Part shown: positions 9,191 through 19,239 of the stretch, one piece after another
How the letters are laid out: the number at the start of each line of letters is the position of its first letter
Numbering within the stretch: position 1 is the first letter of the stretch
NCBI GenBank assembly: GCA_030591525.1
Contig: JAUVAV010000001.1
Span: forward strand, 40,051-104,050
DNA from: a candidate division FCPU426 bacterium
GTDB lineage: Bacteria; Oederibacteriota; JAAXVQ01; JAUVAV01
Length of the DNA: 64,000 nt
Direction: 5' to 3'
The notes under the pieces: generated by a model
Database searches by the model: none
Seen by the model: the letters and a program-made list of their open reading frames with translations, nothing else
Told to the model about the DNA's origin: nothing
Program-made: the position numbers and the translations under genes

Positions 9191-9347
9191 TCAATTTTCC
9201 CCGCTCTTCAGAGCGGGGAATTGGATATGATCTGTAGAAAACCATTATTACTACCCCGCTTCATCCCCGGCTTGAACATGCATGTCAATAATAATCTTCA
9301 TCTCATGTCATGAAGTCAAGCCGGGGAATTCGCGGTTAACATATTAA
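9191..9347. mobile_element. two-hairpin palindromic element, copy 2
   Basis: It has the same ends as the element at 364: hairpin CCCCGCTCT-TC-AGAGCGGGG (9199-9218), then GGATATGATCTGTAGA. The right stem CCCCGGCTTG...CAAGCCGGGG contains the CATGTCAATAATAATCTTCA insertion shared with copy 1, and the element ends TTAACATATTAA. Its last bases overlap the stop codon of the YIP1 gene (9344-9346), so this gene's stop is supplied by the element. Confidence 0.78.
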
Positions 9348-9871
9348 CGAACCGGCGGTACGTATCCGGTTATTCCAATGCCGATAACCGCTAGTGCCAC
9401 CACAAGAAGTAAGACAATGGCCATGGCAATAGCGACCGCAATAACAGCTTTAGCGGTCGTAAGTTTATGAATCTCGCGCATGCCTAAAACCGTCAGCACC
9501 AGCCCATAAATAGACCCCAGTATGGAAACAATGGGAATCCAGCCTATAATATTTACAACATTGGAATAAGCGACTACGCGCAGCGTAGCTTCATAGGTTC
9601 CGGTGCCGCCCACGATTTTAGAGCAGAGCAACAGTAAGAGCGCGGCTAGGAACAAACTGATGACTACGGCAATGGGCGCAAAAATAATCGCCAGAAATCC
9701 GATACCCAGGGTTACGATAGTCAGTCCGATCCCCATAATTACGGCTGTAATAACGGCAAAAATCAGTGGTTCCTTATATCCCCCCGTAATTGGCATTGCC
9801 TTGAAAAAATCAATCGGTTTGGTAATTATCTGCTTAGCTGTTTCATAATATTGTTTTAAAAATTCTGTCAT
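9344..9871 (-). CDS. YIP1 family membrane protein
   Basis: The 175-aa product opens with the typical MTEFLKQYYETAKQIITKPIDFFKAM block, here with a short N-terminal cytoplasmic stretch, followed by about five membrane helices. A Gly/Ile/Val-rich helix and the polar YEATLRVVAYSNVVNIIGWIP segment match the YIP1 domain (~residues 15-165). Molecular function in bacteria is not established. The ATG at 9869-9871 follows AAGGGGGTTCAAAC. The stop codon lies within the repeat element at 9191-9347. It probably has its own transcript. Confidence 0.8.
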   Translation of the reverse strand: MTEFLKQYYETAKQIITKPIDFFKAMPITGGYKEPLIFAVITAVIMGIGLTIVTLGIGFLAIIFAPIAVVISLFLAALLLLLCSKIVGGTGTYEATLRVVAYSNVVNIIGWIPIVSILGSIYGLVLTVLGMREIHKLTTAKAVIAVAIAMAIVLLLVVALAVIGIGITGYVPPVR

Positions 9872-9951
9872 GTTTGAACCCCCTTGATTTTTATATAAAT
9901 TTTCTTTTTAATCTATCATGCTTTTTAGCTAAGTCAAGCTAAATTTCCAAC

Positions 9952-11247
9952 CTACCCTTTTCCCTCCGGATTCCCAGCCGGCAATTTTTCTATTCTAATT
10001 TTATCAACTTTTCGGCTGCTGGCTTCCAAAATGGTAAATTCCAAATCCTGATAGGTAATCTGCTCGCTTTTTTTGGGCAGATGGCCCAACAAATCAGTGA
10101 TAAAACCGCCGATGGTATTAAGATCTTTCACGTCCGGAAGTTCGACCGCCAGTATCGTGTTGATTTCTTTAATATCAGTCTGTCCTTCCACGGTCCATAA
10201 ATCTTCCCCGATTTTTTCAATTCTTTTTTCCTCCACGTCGTACTCGTCCCGGATTTCCCCTACAATCTCTTCGATTAAATCTTCCAGCGTAACCAGACCC
10301 GAGGTTCCGCCATACTCATCCACCACGATGGCCAAATGCAGCCGGCCCCGTTGGAATTCATGCAGCAGCTCATCAACCTTCTTGGTTTCGGGCACAAAAT
10401 GAGGCTGCCGCAGAATATCCTGAAGAACAATAAGTTCGCGGTTCTGCAAGACAGATATAATATCCTTGGTATATACCACGCCGATGATGTTATCGACATT
10501 TTCCCGGTAAACCGGCATGCGTGAATAGCCGGTCTGAACAATTTGATCGATAATGCGCTCCATGTCGTCATCGGCATTAATACCCTCCATTTCCGTACGC
10601 GGTACCATAACCTCACGGATCTGGGTCTCACCCAGCTTGATAACACCGTGGATCATCTGATGCTCCTGACGCTCGATCAAGCCTTCATCCGCCCCCATCT
10701 GGATTAGGGCGTGGATTTCCTCTTCAGTTACCATGGGAACAGAACTTCCCGGTTTTACTCCCAAAGGACGAAGAAAAAAATTGGCGATTTTGATTAATAA
10801 GCAGCTGACAGGATGCAGGAGCTTCCCCAGCAGTACCAGGGGCTGAATAATTACCAGGGCTATGGGTTCGGATTTATGGATTGCCAGAATTTTCGGTGTA
10901 ACCTCGCCGAAAAGAATAATAATCAGCGTAACCGCCGCCGCGATCAGTGTTCCGGTCTGGCCCCGATTCAACTGGAAAAGTTCCGAGATATGTATCGCCA
11001 AAAAGGCCGCTACCGTGGTGGCGCTGATATTTATAGCATTATTCAGTATTAAGATAGTGGTTAAGATGCGATTGGGATCCTTTTTCCATGCTTCCAGGGC
11101 CCGGCCCCGGCGGCCGCCCTTCTCAATGGCATGGGCCAGACGCGAGCGCCCCAAACCCATGAGCGCCGTTTCGCTGGCGGAAAAAACTCCGGAAAGCAAA
11201 AACAGCAAACCGAGCACAATTAAATCTACCGTAAAAATAAAATCCAT
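9952..11247 (-). CDS. CNNM/CorC-HlyC family transporter-like protein
   Basis: The product is 431 aa. Residues 1-190 are a DUF21/CNNM transmembrane domain with four hydrophobic helices (FLLSGVFSASETALMGLGRSRL; EVTPKILAIHKSEP). Two CBS domains follow (~205-325, VMVPRTEMEGINADDDME and VVDEYGGTSGLVTLEDLIEE), then a CorC_HlyC domain (~345-425, GFITDLLGHLPKKSE). The family is linked to Mg2+/Co2+ efflux and is often mis-named hemolysin. The start follows GAGG at six bases, and this ribosome site overlaps the ybeY stop seven bases upstream, so translation is probably coupled. Confidence 0.9.
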   Translation of the reverse strand: MDFIFTVDLIVLGLLFLLSGVFSASETALMGLGRSRLAHAIEKGGRRGRALEAWKKDPNRILTTILILNNAINISATTVAAFLAIHISELFQLNRGQTGTLIAAAVTLIIILFGEVTPKILAIHKSEPIALVIIQPLVLLGKLLHPVSCLLIKIANFFLRPLGVKPGSSVPMVTEEEIHALIQMGADEGLIERQEHQMIHGVIKLGETQIREVMVPRTEMEGINADDDMERIIDQIVQTGYSRMPVYRENVDNIIGVVYTKDIISVLQNRELIVLQDILRQPHFVPETKKVDELLHEFQRGRLHLAIVVDEYGGTSGLVTLEDLIEEIVGEIRDEYDVEEKRIEKIGEDLWTVEGQTDIKEINTILAVELPDVKDLNTIGGFITDLLGHLPKKSEQITYQDLEFTILEASSRKVDKIRIEKLPAGNPEGKG

Positions 11248-11254
11248 TTATTCC

Positions 11255-11704
11255 TCACTTCTCCCGGCAGAGATTTGATAAAACACCGTGGAGAGATTGC
11301 ATTCTCAGTTTATCCACCAGCTTGGCATGATTATAACCCAGGAGATGTAAAATCCCATGAATTAAAATCAGCTTCATTTCCACCTGCCAGGCTACCTTCC
11401 GGGCCTGGGCTTGACGCCGGATGGCCGGCACGGAAATAACGAGATCCCCCAGAAGCCCGGGATGCGGCGGAAGGGGTTCCGCCGTCCCTTGATGCTCCCG
11501 CATGCTAAAAGAAAGAATGTCGGTTGGTTTATCCACGCCCCGGTAGTTCTGGTTAATAGTCTGAATGCCCTGATCATCCGTAAGCAGAATGGAGAGCTCG
11601 GGCGCTGCCAGGCGCAAGTTTCGCAAAATACCGCCTGCCATACGCCGGAGGGAGGTTAAATTTACGTTTATTTCATTTTGTCGGTTGGTAATCTCCACGG
11701 ACAT
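11255..11704 (-). CDS. ybeY: endoribonuclease YbeY
   Basis: This 149-aa metalloprotein acts in 16S rRNA 3' maturation and ribosome quality control. The zinc motif HGILHLLGYNH (His-x3-His-x5-His) is complete, and the upstream LNQxYR-like signature appears as TINQNYRGVDKPTDILSFS. Length is normal. The ATG at 11702-11704 follows AAGGAGTT at seven bases. The ybeY to corC-like gene order is common in bacteria and is kept here. Confidence 0.94.
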   Translation of the reverse strand: MSVEITNRQNEINVNLTSLRRMAGGILRNLRLAAPELSILLTDDQGIQTINQNYRGVDKPTDILSFSMREHQGTAEPLPPHPGLLGDLVISVPAIRRQAQARKVAWQVEMKLILIHGILHLLGYNHAKLVDKLRMQSLHGVLSNLCREK

Positions 11705-11970
11705 GTATCCTAACTCCTTTTCCTTGCGTTCCCAGGGCAGCGCGAAAAAATAAAAAAGACAGATAAGGAACCCGGGATTTTTTGCGGATAAATGGAAGCT
11801 AGATAAAATAAAAATTGATTTTTACATATTACCGGCGGGAAATAATACAGGATCAGCCTTGGGTCAAACCTAGGCACACCAGGCCGCACTCTGACTGGTT
11901 TAATATGCTCGCCTTTATTCAAAAGAAATTATCGCCCTCATCAATACTCCATAGCCGGGATTTAACCGGA

Positions 11971-12003
11971 AAAGAAAAAAGGGGCCTTGCCAGCCCCTTT
12001 TTT
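11971..12003 (-). terminator. rho-independent terminator after the LysM gene
   Basis: On the minus strand GGGGC-TGGCAAG-GCCCC is followed by TTTTTT. A matching A-run on the other side makes it potentially bidirectional. It lies 18 bp past the LysM gene stop. The rest of 11705-11970 shows no credible gene. Confidence 0.8.
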
Positions 12004-12020
12004 CATCAGAAATATTGCGC

Positions 12021-12449
12021 TTAGTACTCTATTGGCAAACGCTGACGCGGTGTGGTATGTGGTACATAGCGCGGCGTGCGTTTGGCGTTTTCGATAGCCA
12101 TCTCGACCTCTTCGGCCGAAAATTCGCGTGAAATGGCCAAATCCTGACCGATCTCAATAATATCCGGATCTTCAATCTGGTCACGGTTAGCCTTAAACAC
12201 CAGCGGCCACTGGAAGTTATCCCCGTAAATATCCGCCATCCCGGAAATATCCCAGAGTGTATCCCCCTGCAGGACTGAGTAACGCTGCATTTCAGGCTCA
12301 GGTGCTTCCTCGGGTATTGGTTCAGGTTCTGCCATCATTGGAGTAGGTTCCGGTTGTATCTCGGTTTGACCTCCGCATCCGGCCATCCCTACCAATGCGC
12401 TGGCCAGGAATACCGCCACTGAAAATTTTACTATCCCGTCAAATTTCAT
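12021..12449 (-). CDS. LysM-domain lipoprotein
   Basis: The product is 142 aa. A signal peptide ends in a lipobox (GMAGC, Cys ~25), so it is probably a membrane-anchored lipoprotein facing the periplasm. A Pro/Glu-rich linker (~30-53) leads to one LysM domain (~55-105; YSVLQGDTLWDISG, WPLVFKANRDQIEDPDIIEIGQDL), which binds the glycan of peptidoglycan. The ATG follows GGAGGTGAAAAAGC. The 5' leader carries an 8-bp stem hairpin (12474-12500), and a tandem 18-bp repeat lies further upstream, so regulation is likely. It stands alone, with its own terminator. Confidence 0.88.
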   Translation of the reverse strand: MKFDGIVKFSVAVFLASALVGMAGCGGQTEIQPEPTPMMAEPEPIPEEAPEPEMQRYSVLQGDTLWDISGMADIYGDNFQWPLVFKANRDQIEDPDIIEIGQDLAISREFSAEEVEMAIENAKRTPRYVPHTTPRQRLPIEY

Positions 12450-12473
12450 GCTTTTTCACCTCCTTCCGAATTA

Positions 12474-12500
12474 GGGTGGTTTAAAAATTGGGAACCACCC
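12474..12500. promoter_or_regulatory. hairpin in the 5' leader of the LysM gene
   Basis: GGGTGGTT and AACCACCC form a perfect 8-bp stem with an 11-base loop, 25 bases upstream of the LysM start codon and close to its ribosome site. It could act on mRNA stability or translation. No riboswitch family is recognised. Confidence 0.35.
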
Positions 12501-12637
12501 GCCGGCAGAACCCCAACCCTGTCAACATGTAATCCCCATTAGCCGACAATTATTAATTTGGTTCCCTTTTTCTGCTTTGCAAATATTTTTCAACAATTAC
12601 CTTCTATTTGTATTCAAACCACAAAATAACTTTTATG

Positions 12638-12673
12638 TTAAGTTATCACGTAGTATTAAGTTATCACGTGATA
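12638..12673. promoter_or_regulatory. tandem 18-bp repeat with palindromic core (putative operator)
   Basis: TTAAGTTATCACGTAGTA (12638-12655) is followed directly by TTAAGTTATCACGTGATA (12656-12673). The second unit holds the 12-bp palindrome TATCACGTGATA. It lies ~190 bp upstream of the LysM gene in the 263-bp gap after aspS. Directly repeated 18-mers with a two-fold core look like a binding site for a dimeric regulator. Confidence 0.4.
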
Positions 12674-12712
12674 TTAAATTTTGTCAAGCCTTTGTTCAAC
12701 CTACTTGTTTTT

Positions 12713-14500
12713 TTATGGCCTGGATTCCGCAATTTTCAAATTCAACTCTTTTAATTGTTCCGGACCGATTGGTCCCGGAGCGCCGGTTAAAAGATCCTGG
12801 GCTCTCTGCGTCTTGGGAAAAGCCATTACATCCCGAATGGTATTTTCTCCCCTGAGAAGCATTACCAGGCGGTCAAGTCCGATCGCGATTCCGCCATGCG
12901 GCGGCGCGCCCAGGGCCAAGGCCTCGATCAGAAATCCAAATTTCAACCGGGCCTCTTCTTCCGAAATACCGATAAGCTTAAAAATCCTGGATTGCAGTCC
13001 GGGTTGATGGATTCTGATGCTTCCCGAAGCGATTTCCACGCCATTTAAGACCAGGTCATAACTTAAGGAACGGACCCGGCCGGGATCTGTATCTAATCCG
13101 GGAATATCTTCCGGATGCGGGGCGGTAAAAGGGTGATGTTCAGAATCCCAGCGCCGCTGTTCTTCATTGCGCTTGAAAAGCGGAAAATCCACCACCCAGG
13201 ATAAATGCCAGGAGTTTTTCGGAATCAAGTCCAACTTCCCCGCCAGCTGGATGCGTAACCGGGCTAATACATCATTCACCAATCCAGGTCTATCCGCAAT
13301 AAATATTAATAAATCACCCGGTTTGCCGGCCAGCCGCTCCTGGATACGGGCCAGTAACTCAGGCGTAAAATATTTAGTCAGGTTGGATTCTAAGCCTTGG
13401 CTGGTAACTTTAAACCAGGCCATGCCTTTAGCCCCGAATTTCTGGGAATCGGCAATCAAGGCGTCTATTTCCATGCGGGAAAAAGACGCTCCTCCCGGCA
13501 CAGCCAGACCTTTAACCATGCCTCCGCTGCTCACCGCTGCTGAAAATACTTTGAATTCCGCCAGCACGGCCAGATCTGAAATATTTTTCAATTCCAGGGC
13601 AAAACGCTGATCAGGCTTATCCGTACCAAAACGATCCAGCGCCTCGGAATAGGAAATACGCGGCAAGGGCAGCAGCTCTGGTTTCTGAATCCCGGCTGCC
13701 TGGAAAATCGCGGCCATCAGCCCCTCAACAGTATTTAAGATATCATCTAAATCCACAAAGGACATTTCCAGATCAATCTGAGTAAATTCCGGCTGCCGGT
13801 CCGCGCGCAGATCTTCGTCCCTAAAACAACGTGCTATCTGGTAATAGCTGTCGCATCCGGCTATCATCAGGATTTGCTTCAACATTTGAGGTGACTGGGG
13901 CAGGGCAAAACATTGGCCCGGATAGACACGCGAGGGCACGATATAATCCCTGGCGCCTTCCGGAGTGCTTTTTAGCAAGTAGGGAGTTTCTACTTCCAGC
14001 AATCCTTTTGCATCCAGGAAATCACGCGCGGCCTTGGTAACCGCGTGACGAAAACGCAGATTGGACTGCATGCGCGGGCTCCTTATATCGAGGTACCGGT
14101 AGCGCAGCCGCAGATCCTCGGAAATCCCCAGATTCTCTCCCACCTGAAAAGGCGGGGTGCGGGATGGGTTCAGCACCTGAAGTTCGCTGACCCTCACCTC
14201 TATTTCGCCCGTGCCTATTTTAGGATTTATGGTTTCCCGGGAGCGGGGCACTACTTGACCCTTGGCAGCAATCACAAACTCGCCCCGGAGCGCTGAAGCT
14301 TTGGCATGCGCGTCCGCGGATAGGGCCGGATCAAAAACCAGCTGGGTAATTCCTTCCCGGTCGCGTAAATCAATAAAAATCAGACCGCCATGGTCACGGT
14401 TGGAATCCACCCAACCGGCCAGCGCAACCTCTTCGCCGGTATTAGAAGCGCGCAGAGCGCCGCAGTTATGCGTTCTTTTAAATTTCATACCGAATCCCAT
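12713..14500 (-). CDS. aspS: aspartate--tRNA ligase
   Basis: This 595-aa bacterial-type class II enzyme charges tRNA-Asp. The OB-fold anticodon domain is at ~1-120 (VALAGWVDSNRDHGG), and the catalytic core contains ARDYIVPSRVYPGQCFALPQ and FRDEDLRADRQPEFTQ (motif 2). A GAD-type insertion occurs at ~285-410, and motif 3 is GGIAIGLDRLVMLL. The frame is open upstream to 14674, but those 58 codons run through a C/G-rich repeat (14537-14616) and have no aspS similarity. The ATG at 14498-14500 (MGFGMKF) follows AGGGAGAG and gives the usual length. Whether it also charges Asn cannot be judged here. Confidence 0.95.
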   Translation of the reverse strand: MGFGMKFKRTHNCGALRASNTGEEVALAGWVDSNRDHGGLIFIDLRDREGITQLVFDPALSADAHAKASALRGEFVIAAKGQVVPRSRETINPKIGTGEIEVRVSELQVLNPSRTPPFQVGENLGISEDLRLRYRYLDIRSPRMQSNLRFRHAVTKAARDFLDAKGLLEVETPYLLKSTPEGARDYIVPSRVYPGQCFALPQSPQMLKQILMIAGCDSYYQIARCFRDEDLRADRQPEFTQIDLEMSFVDLDDILNTVEGLMAAIFQAAGIQKPELLPLPRISYSEALDRFGTDKPDQRFALELKNISDLAVLAEFKVFSAAVSSGGMVKGLAVPGGASFSRMEIDALIADSQKFGAKGMAWFKVTSQGLESNLTKYFTPELLARIQERLAGKPGDLLIFIADRPGLVNDVLARLRIQLAGKLDLIPKNSWHLSWVVDFPLFKRNEEQRRWDSEHHPFTAPHPEDIPGLDTDPGRVRSLSYDLVLNGVEIASGSIRIHQPGLQSRIFKLIGISEEEARLKFGFLIEALALGAPPHGGIAIGLDRLVMLLRGENTIRDVMAFPKTQRAQDLLTGAPGPIGPEQLKELNLKIAESRP

Positions 14501-14536
14501 TCGCTGCTCTCCCTTACTCAACTTTTGCAAATTTAT

Positions 14537-14616
14537 AAAATCCCCCCTTGCCCCCCTTTTTGAAAAGGGGGGGCCTGAAAGTCTCCCTTTGAAAAAGGGG
14601 GATTCAGGGGGATTTA
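14537..14616. repeat. AAATCCCCC / GGGGGATTT inverted-repeat element
   Basis: AAATCCCCCCTTGCCCCCC at the left is mirrored by AAAAAGGGGGATTCAGGGGG at the right, and each half is itself a hairpin. It lies immediately upstream of aspS. A relative is at 27389-27486. Repeats of this type are widespread in bacterial intergenic DNA. From 14617 to 14910 the DNA is A/T-rich, and a short 84-codon frame there has no support. Confidence 0.65.
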
Positions 14617-14910
14617 CAGCGGTTTGAATATAACAGTTTATCAAAAAGCATATGATATTATTTTGAAAAAACAAAAAAAGCTAAATTTGCTAAAGTCGAG
14701 TCCCTTAAAATATAAATCATCTGGAACCAGAATAAGTCCGGCGTTAAATATAGACAAATTCACCCTGATTTACAAGCCCAATATTTTGCCCTATTGTAAC
14801 CTATTAATGAACGTACTAAAATCACATTGTGATAAACTTGGCATTGAGAATAGAAAACCGAAAATTGACCGCATTTGAATATTATTATCATGTTTAAGGT
14901 TCAAATGCTT

Positions 14911-14953
14911 CGTACCCTATCAGTCATGTTACTAACATGACTGATAGGGTACG
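14911..14953. repeat. 43-bp perfect palindrome between ligA and aspS
   Basis: CGTACCCTATCAGTCATGTTA, one central base, and then its exact 21-base complement. It ends 3 bp before the ligA stop codon. There is no T-run, so it is not a standard terminator, though it may stabilise the ligA mRNA 3' end. Confidence 0.7.
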
Positions 14954-14955
14954 CC

Positions 14956-16995
<2,040 letters not shown>

Positions 16996-17028
16996 TTATA
17001 TGTTTCGAAAAGAGAACTTTTCTTTGGA

Positions 17029-17116
17029 TTGTCATTTCGAGCGAAGCGAGAAATCTTATAGAATACTTTTGATTCACAGTTTCCTTGGAGATTCCTCGCT
17101 ACGCTCGGAATGACAA
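17029..17116. repeat. inverted repeat of the TCATTCCGAG...GGAATGACA type
   Basis: TTGTCATTTCGAGCGAAGCG at the left is mirrored by CGCTACGCTCGGAATGACAA at the right, with ~35 bp between the arms. The same family occurs at 58917-59003. Similar hairpins are common between genes in many candidate-phylum genomes. Confidence 0.65.
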
Positions 17117-17259
17117 AACGCAGGAAGTCTGCTAAAACTGACTTTCCGCAACAAAAACTAACTACAGGATTTTGACCCCGCTATTTAATTTCCGGATGAA
17201 AAATCCTTAAATTCCCTGGGCTGGCTAAATATTATTAGGTCCGAATTACTTTATTTTAT

Positions 17260-17288
17260 TTGACCTTATTACACAAGTAAATTATAAT
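17260..17288 (+). promoter_or_regulatory. sigma-70-type promoter for the oxidoreductase/MCP operon
   Basis: TTGACC (17260-17265), a 17-bp spacer and a perfect TATAAT (17283-17288). It lies 65 bp upstream of the start codon at 17354 and reads into the three-gene operon. Confidence 0.75.
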
Positions 17289-17353
17289 AGCGCCATAATT
17301 TCAGGAAGTCGAGTTTGGCGGCACGGGTATCATTTTAAAGGAGGATATAATTC

Positions 17354-18868
17354 ATGAAAGAAAAATATGATGCCATCATAATCGGCGGCGGTGTGGCCGG
17401 TCTTTCTACTGGTGCCTGGCTGGCTTACAAAGGACTGGACGTAATCGTACTGGAACAGCGGGAAAAACCCGGCGGACTTTGTGTTACTTTTGAAAGAGCC
17501 GGCACTTTTTACAATCCCGGGGCTACCATGCTCACGGGTTATGGCGAAGGAAGCACATTAAGAAAATTCGCCCGGACATTGGATTTAGAAAAGGAGATGG
17601 AGCTTATTTCCTTACGCTGCGGTTTTAAAACGGTTCTGCCGGAACATACCGTGAGTTTGTGGAGTGACAAAGAAAAAACTATAGCGGATCTATGCCAAAT
17701 GTTTCCGGCAGAAAGTCAAAAAATCCACGAATTATTCATTACCATGCAAAAAATTTATGACGAGGTAAATTCCATAAGCTTTTTAGGAACCGGATTGATC
17801 GATTTCTTTAAAGTACCGCTTAAATGCCCGCATATGCTCGCGGTCGCCAACAAGACCGTGTCCCAGTTTATGAATAAATACTTTAGTAATCAAAAATTGC
17901 AGGCCGCCCTGACCGGTGTTCTTCCAGCCTTTATGGGCCCACCCTCCAGGGTAGCCGTTATTCCATATATTATGCTAATGATGGGATTGATCGGCCAACC
18001 GGTCTATACCATAAAAGGCGGAATTTTTAAACTGCCGGAAGCGCTGGCCAAAGGCCTTGCCAAACATGGCGGCGAATTAAACACCAACAGCCAGGTAGTA
18101 AAAATAATCCTGGAAAATAATCAAGCCCAAGGCGTGGAACTGGCCAACGGCGACAGGATCCAAGGGCGGTATGTAATCTCCGCCTCGGATGCCACCAATA
18201 CCTTTATTAAACTAGTGGGCGAAAATTCCCTGAAGCCCGATTTCATCAAACGAATCAAAACTACGCCTACCAGTTCTTCCCTGGTGGTCAGTTATATGTC
18301 CCTGGACATGGATCTGCTTGCAAACGGTTATGAAGCCGCTCACCACCTAATCAGCCATACTTATGATTACAATGAGCTTTATAATGATTTTGAAGCGAAT
18401 ATGTTATCCGAGACGGAATACAATCATTCCCTTAACCTGGCTTCCATCTCTGATCCCTCCCTGGCGCCCCCGGGCTTTTCCACCCTGGAAATTCAACTCA
18501 ATGTTCCTTATACACCAAAAGACGGCTGGTCTACACTCAAGGAAATCATGGCGGAAAAATTAATCAAACGGGCCCAAAAGTTGATCCCGGATATTGAGGA
18601 TCACTTGGTAGTCCAGGAGGTCTCCACACCGCTTTCCTTTGAAAAAATAACCGGAAGCCGGTACGGAGCCGTAGGCTGGGCGCCCTATCCCGAATACACC
18701 GGCCTGAAGGCGCTGCATCATGCCACCCCTGTAAAAAACCTGTACCTGGCAGGCCAATGGACCGAACCCGGTGAGAGTCTCGCGGCCTGCATGCTCTCAG
18801 GCCTGCAGGTTTCCAAGATGATACTGGACAGAGAAGGCTTAAAAAATTCCATAAACGAACTTATATAA
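17354..18868 (+). CDS. FAD-dependent oxidoreductase (carotenoid desaturase/isomerase-like)
   Basis: The product is 504 aa. An N-terminal Rossmann FAD motif (AIIIGGGVAGLSTGAWLA, residues ~8-25) is followed by EKPGG, and the C-terminal FAD motif is NLYLAGQWTEPGESLAACML (~470-490). Overall arrangement matches the amine oxidase/phytoene desaturase/CrtISO/retinol saturase superfamily. No other carotenoid gene is in the window, so the substrate is unknown. The ATG follows AAAGGAGGATATAATTC, and the promoter at 17260 is strong. It is the first gene of a tight operon with an unknown 119-aa protein and a soluble chemoreceptor-like protein, suggesting redox-linked signalling (inference). Confidence 0.85.
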   Translation: MKEKYDAIIIGGGVAGLSTGAWLAYKGLDVIVLEQREKPGGLCVTFERAGTFYNPGATMLTGYGEGSTLRKFARTLDLEKEMELISLRCGFKTVLPEHTVSLWSDKEKTIADLCQMFPAESQKIHELFITMQKIYDEVNSISFLGTGLIDFFKVPLKCPHMLAVANKTVSQFMNKYFSNQKLQAALTGVLPAFMGPPSRVAVIPYIMLMMGLIGQPVYTIKGGIFKLPEALAKGLAKHGGELNTNSQVVKIILENNQAQGVELANGDRIQGRYVISASDATNTFIKLVGENSLKPDFIKRIKTTPTSSSLVVSYMSLDMDLLANGYEAAHHLISHTYDYNELYNDFEANMLSETEYNHSLNLASISDPSLAPPGFSTLEIQLNVPYTPKDGWSTLKEIMAEKLIKRAQKLIPDIEDHLVVQEVSTPLSFEKITGSRYGAVGWAPYPEYTGLKALHHATPVKNLYLAGQWTEPGESLAACMLSGLQVSKMILDREGLKNSINELI

Positions 18869-18879
18869 GGAGGCTGAAT

Positions 18880-19239
18880 ATGGTTGCCACAGCATTGAAT
18901 ATTGATACCCAGAAATTGGATTCTATATACAGTATGGCCCAAAATTTATTTGAGCCCTGTAAAGGCGAAAATTGCGAGCTTTCCTATCTGAAAGATGTCA
19001 TCGCGGCCATCCAGGAATACAAAAAATCCAATCAATGCACAGTACAAATCAATTTAGCCAATATCCGAAAACAGGAAAAATTCAACCCGCTGGAGCTTTC
19101 CAGGATCGCCTCCCTGGCCCGGGAACTGAGCCTGGCCTGCAAGGATCTTCCCCTGGAGACCTATAATCATTCGGTGGTCAATATCCTGAACCAGGCTGTA
19201 CAATTATTGATCTTCGGCAGGATCATGCCCCGGTCATGA
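18880..19239 (+). CDS. small protein of unknown function, between oxidoreductase and MCP-like gene
   Basis: This 119-aa, probably mostly helical, soluble protein has no signal peptide and no membrane helix. It has cysteines in CKGENCELS (~residues 29-37) and a third and fourth at ~53 and ~89. No family is recognised. The ATG follows AAGGAGGCTGAAT, 11 bp after the oxidoreductase stop. Its stop codon overlaps the next start (ATGA), so it is translationally coupled to the MCP-like protein. The arrangement suggests a partner or sensor subunit of that protein. Confidence 0.8.
   Translation: MVATALNIDTQKLDSIYSMAQNLFEPCKGENCELSYLKDVIAAIQEYKKSNQCTVQINLANIRKQEKFNPLELSRIASLARELSLACKDLPLETYNHSVVNILNQAVQLLIFGRIMPRS

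Noticed and set aside
11710..11922. 70-codon minus-strand frame between ybeY and the LysM gene
   Set aside because: No ribosome site, no domain, and Pro/Arg/Phe-rich shadow composition.
14501..14674. N-terminal extension of aspS by 58 codons
   Set aside because: The extension runs through a CCCCCTTT/AAAGGGGG repeat and has no family similarity; a ribosome site precedes the ATG at 14500.
14624..14878. 84-codon plus-strand frame after the repeat upstream of aspS
   Set aside because: Lys/Ile/Asn-rich composition of A/T-rich DNA, no ribosome site and no domain.
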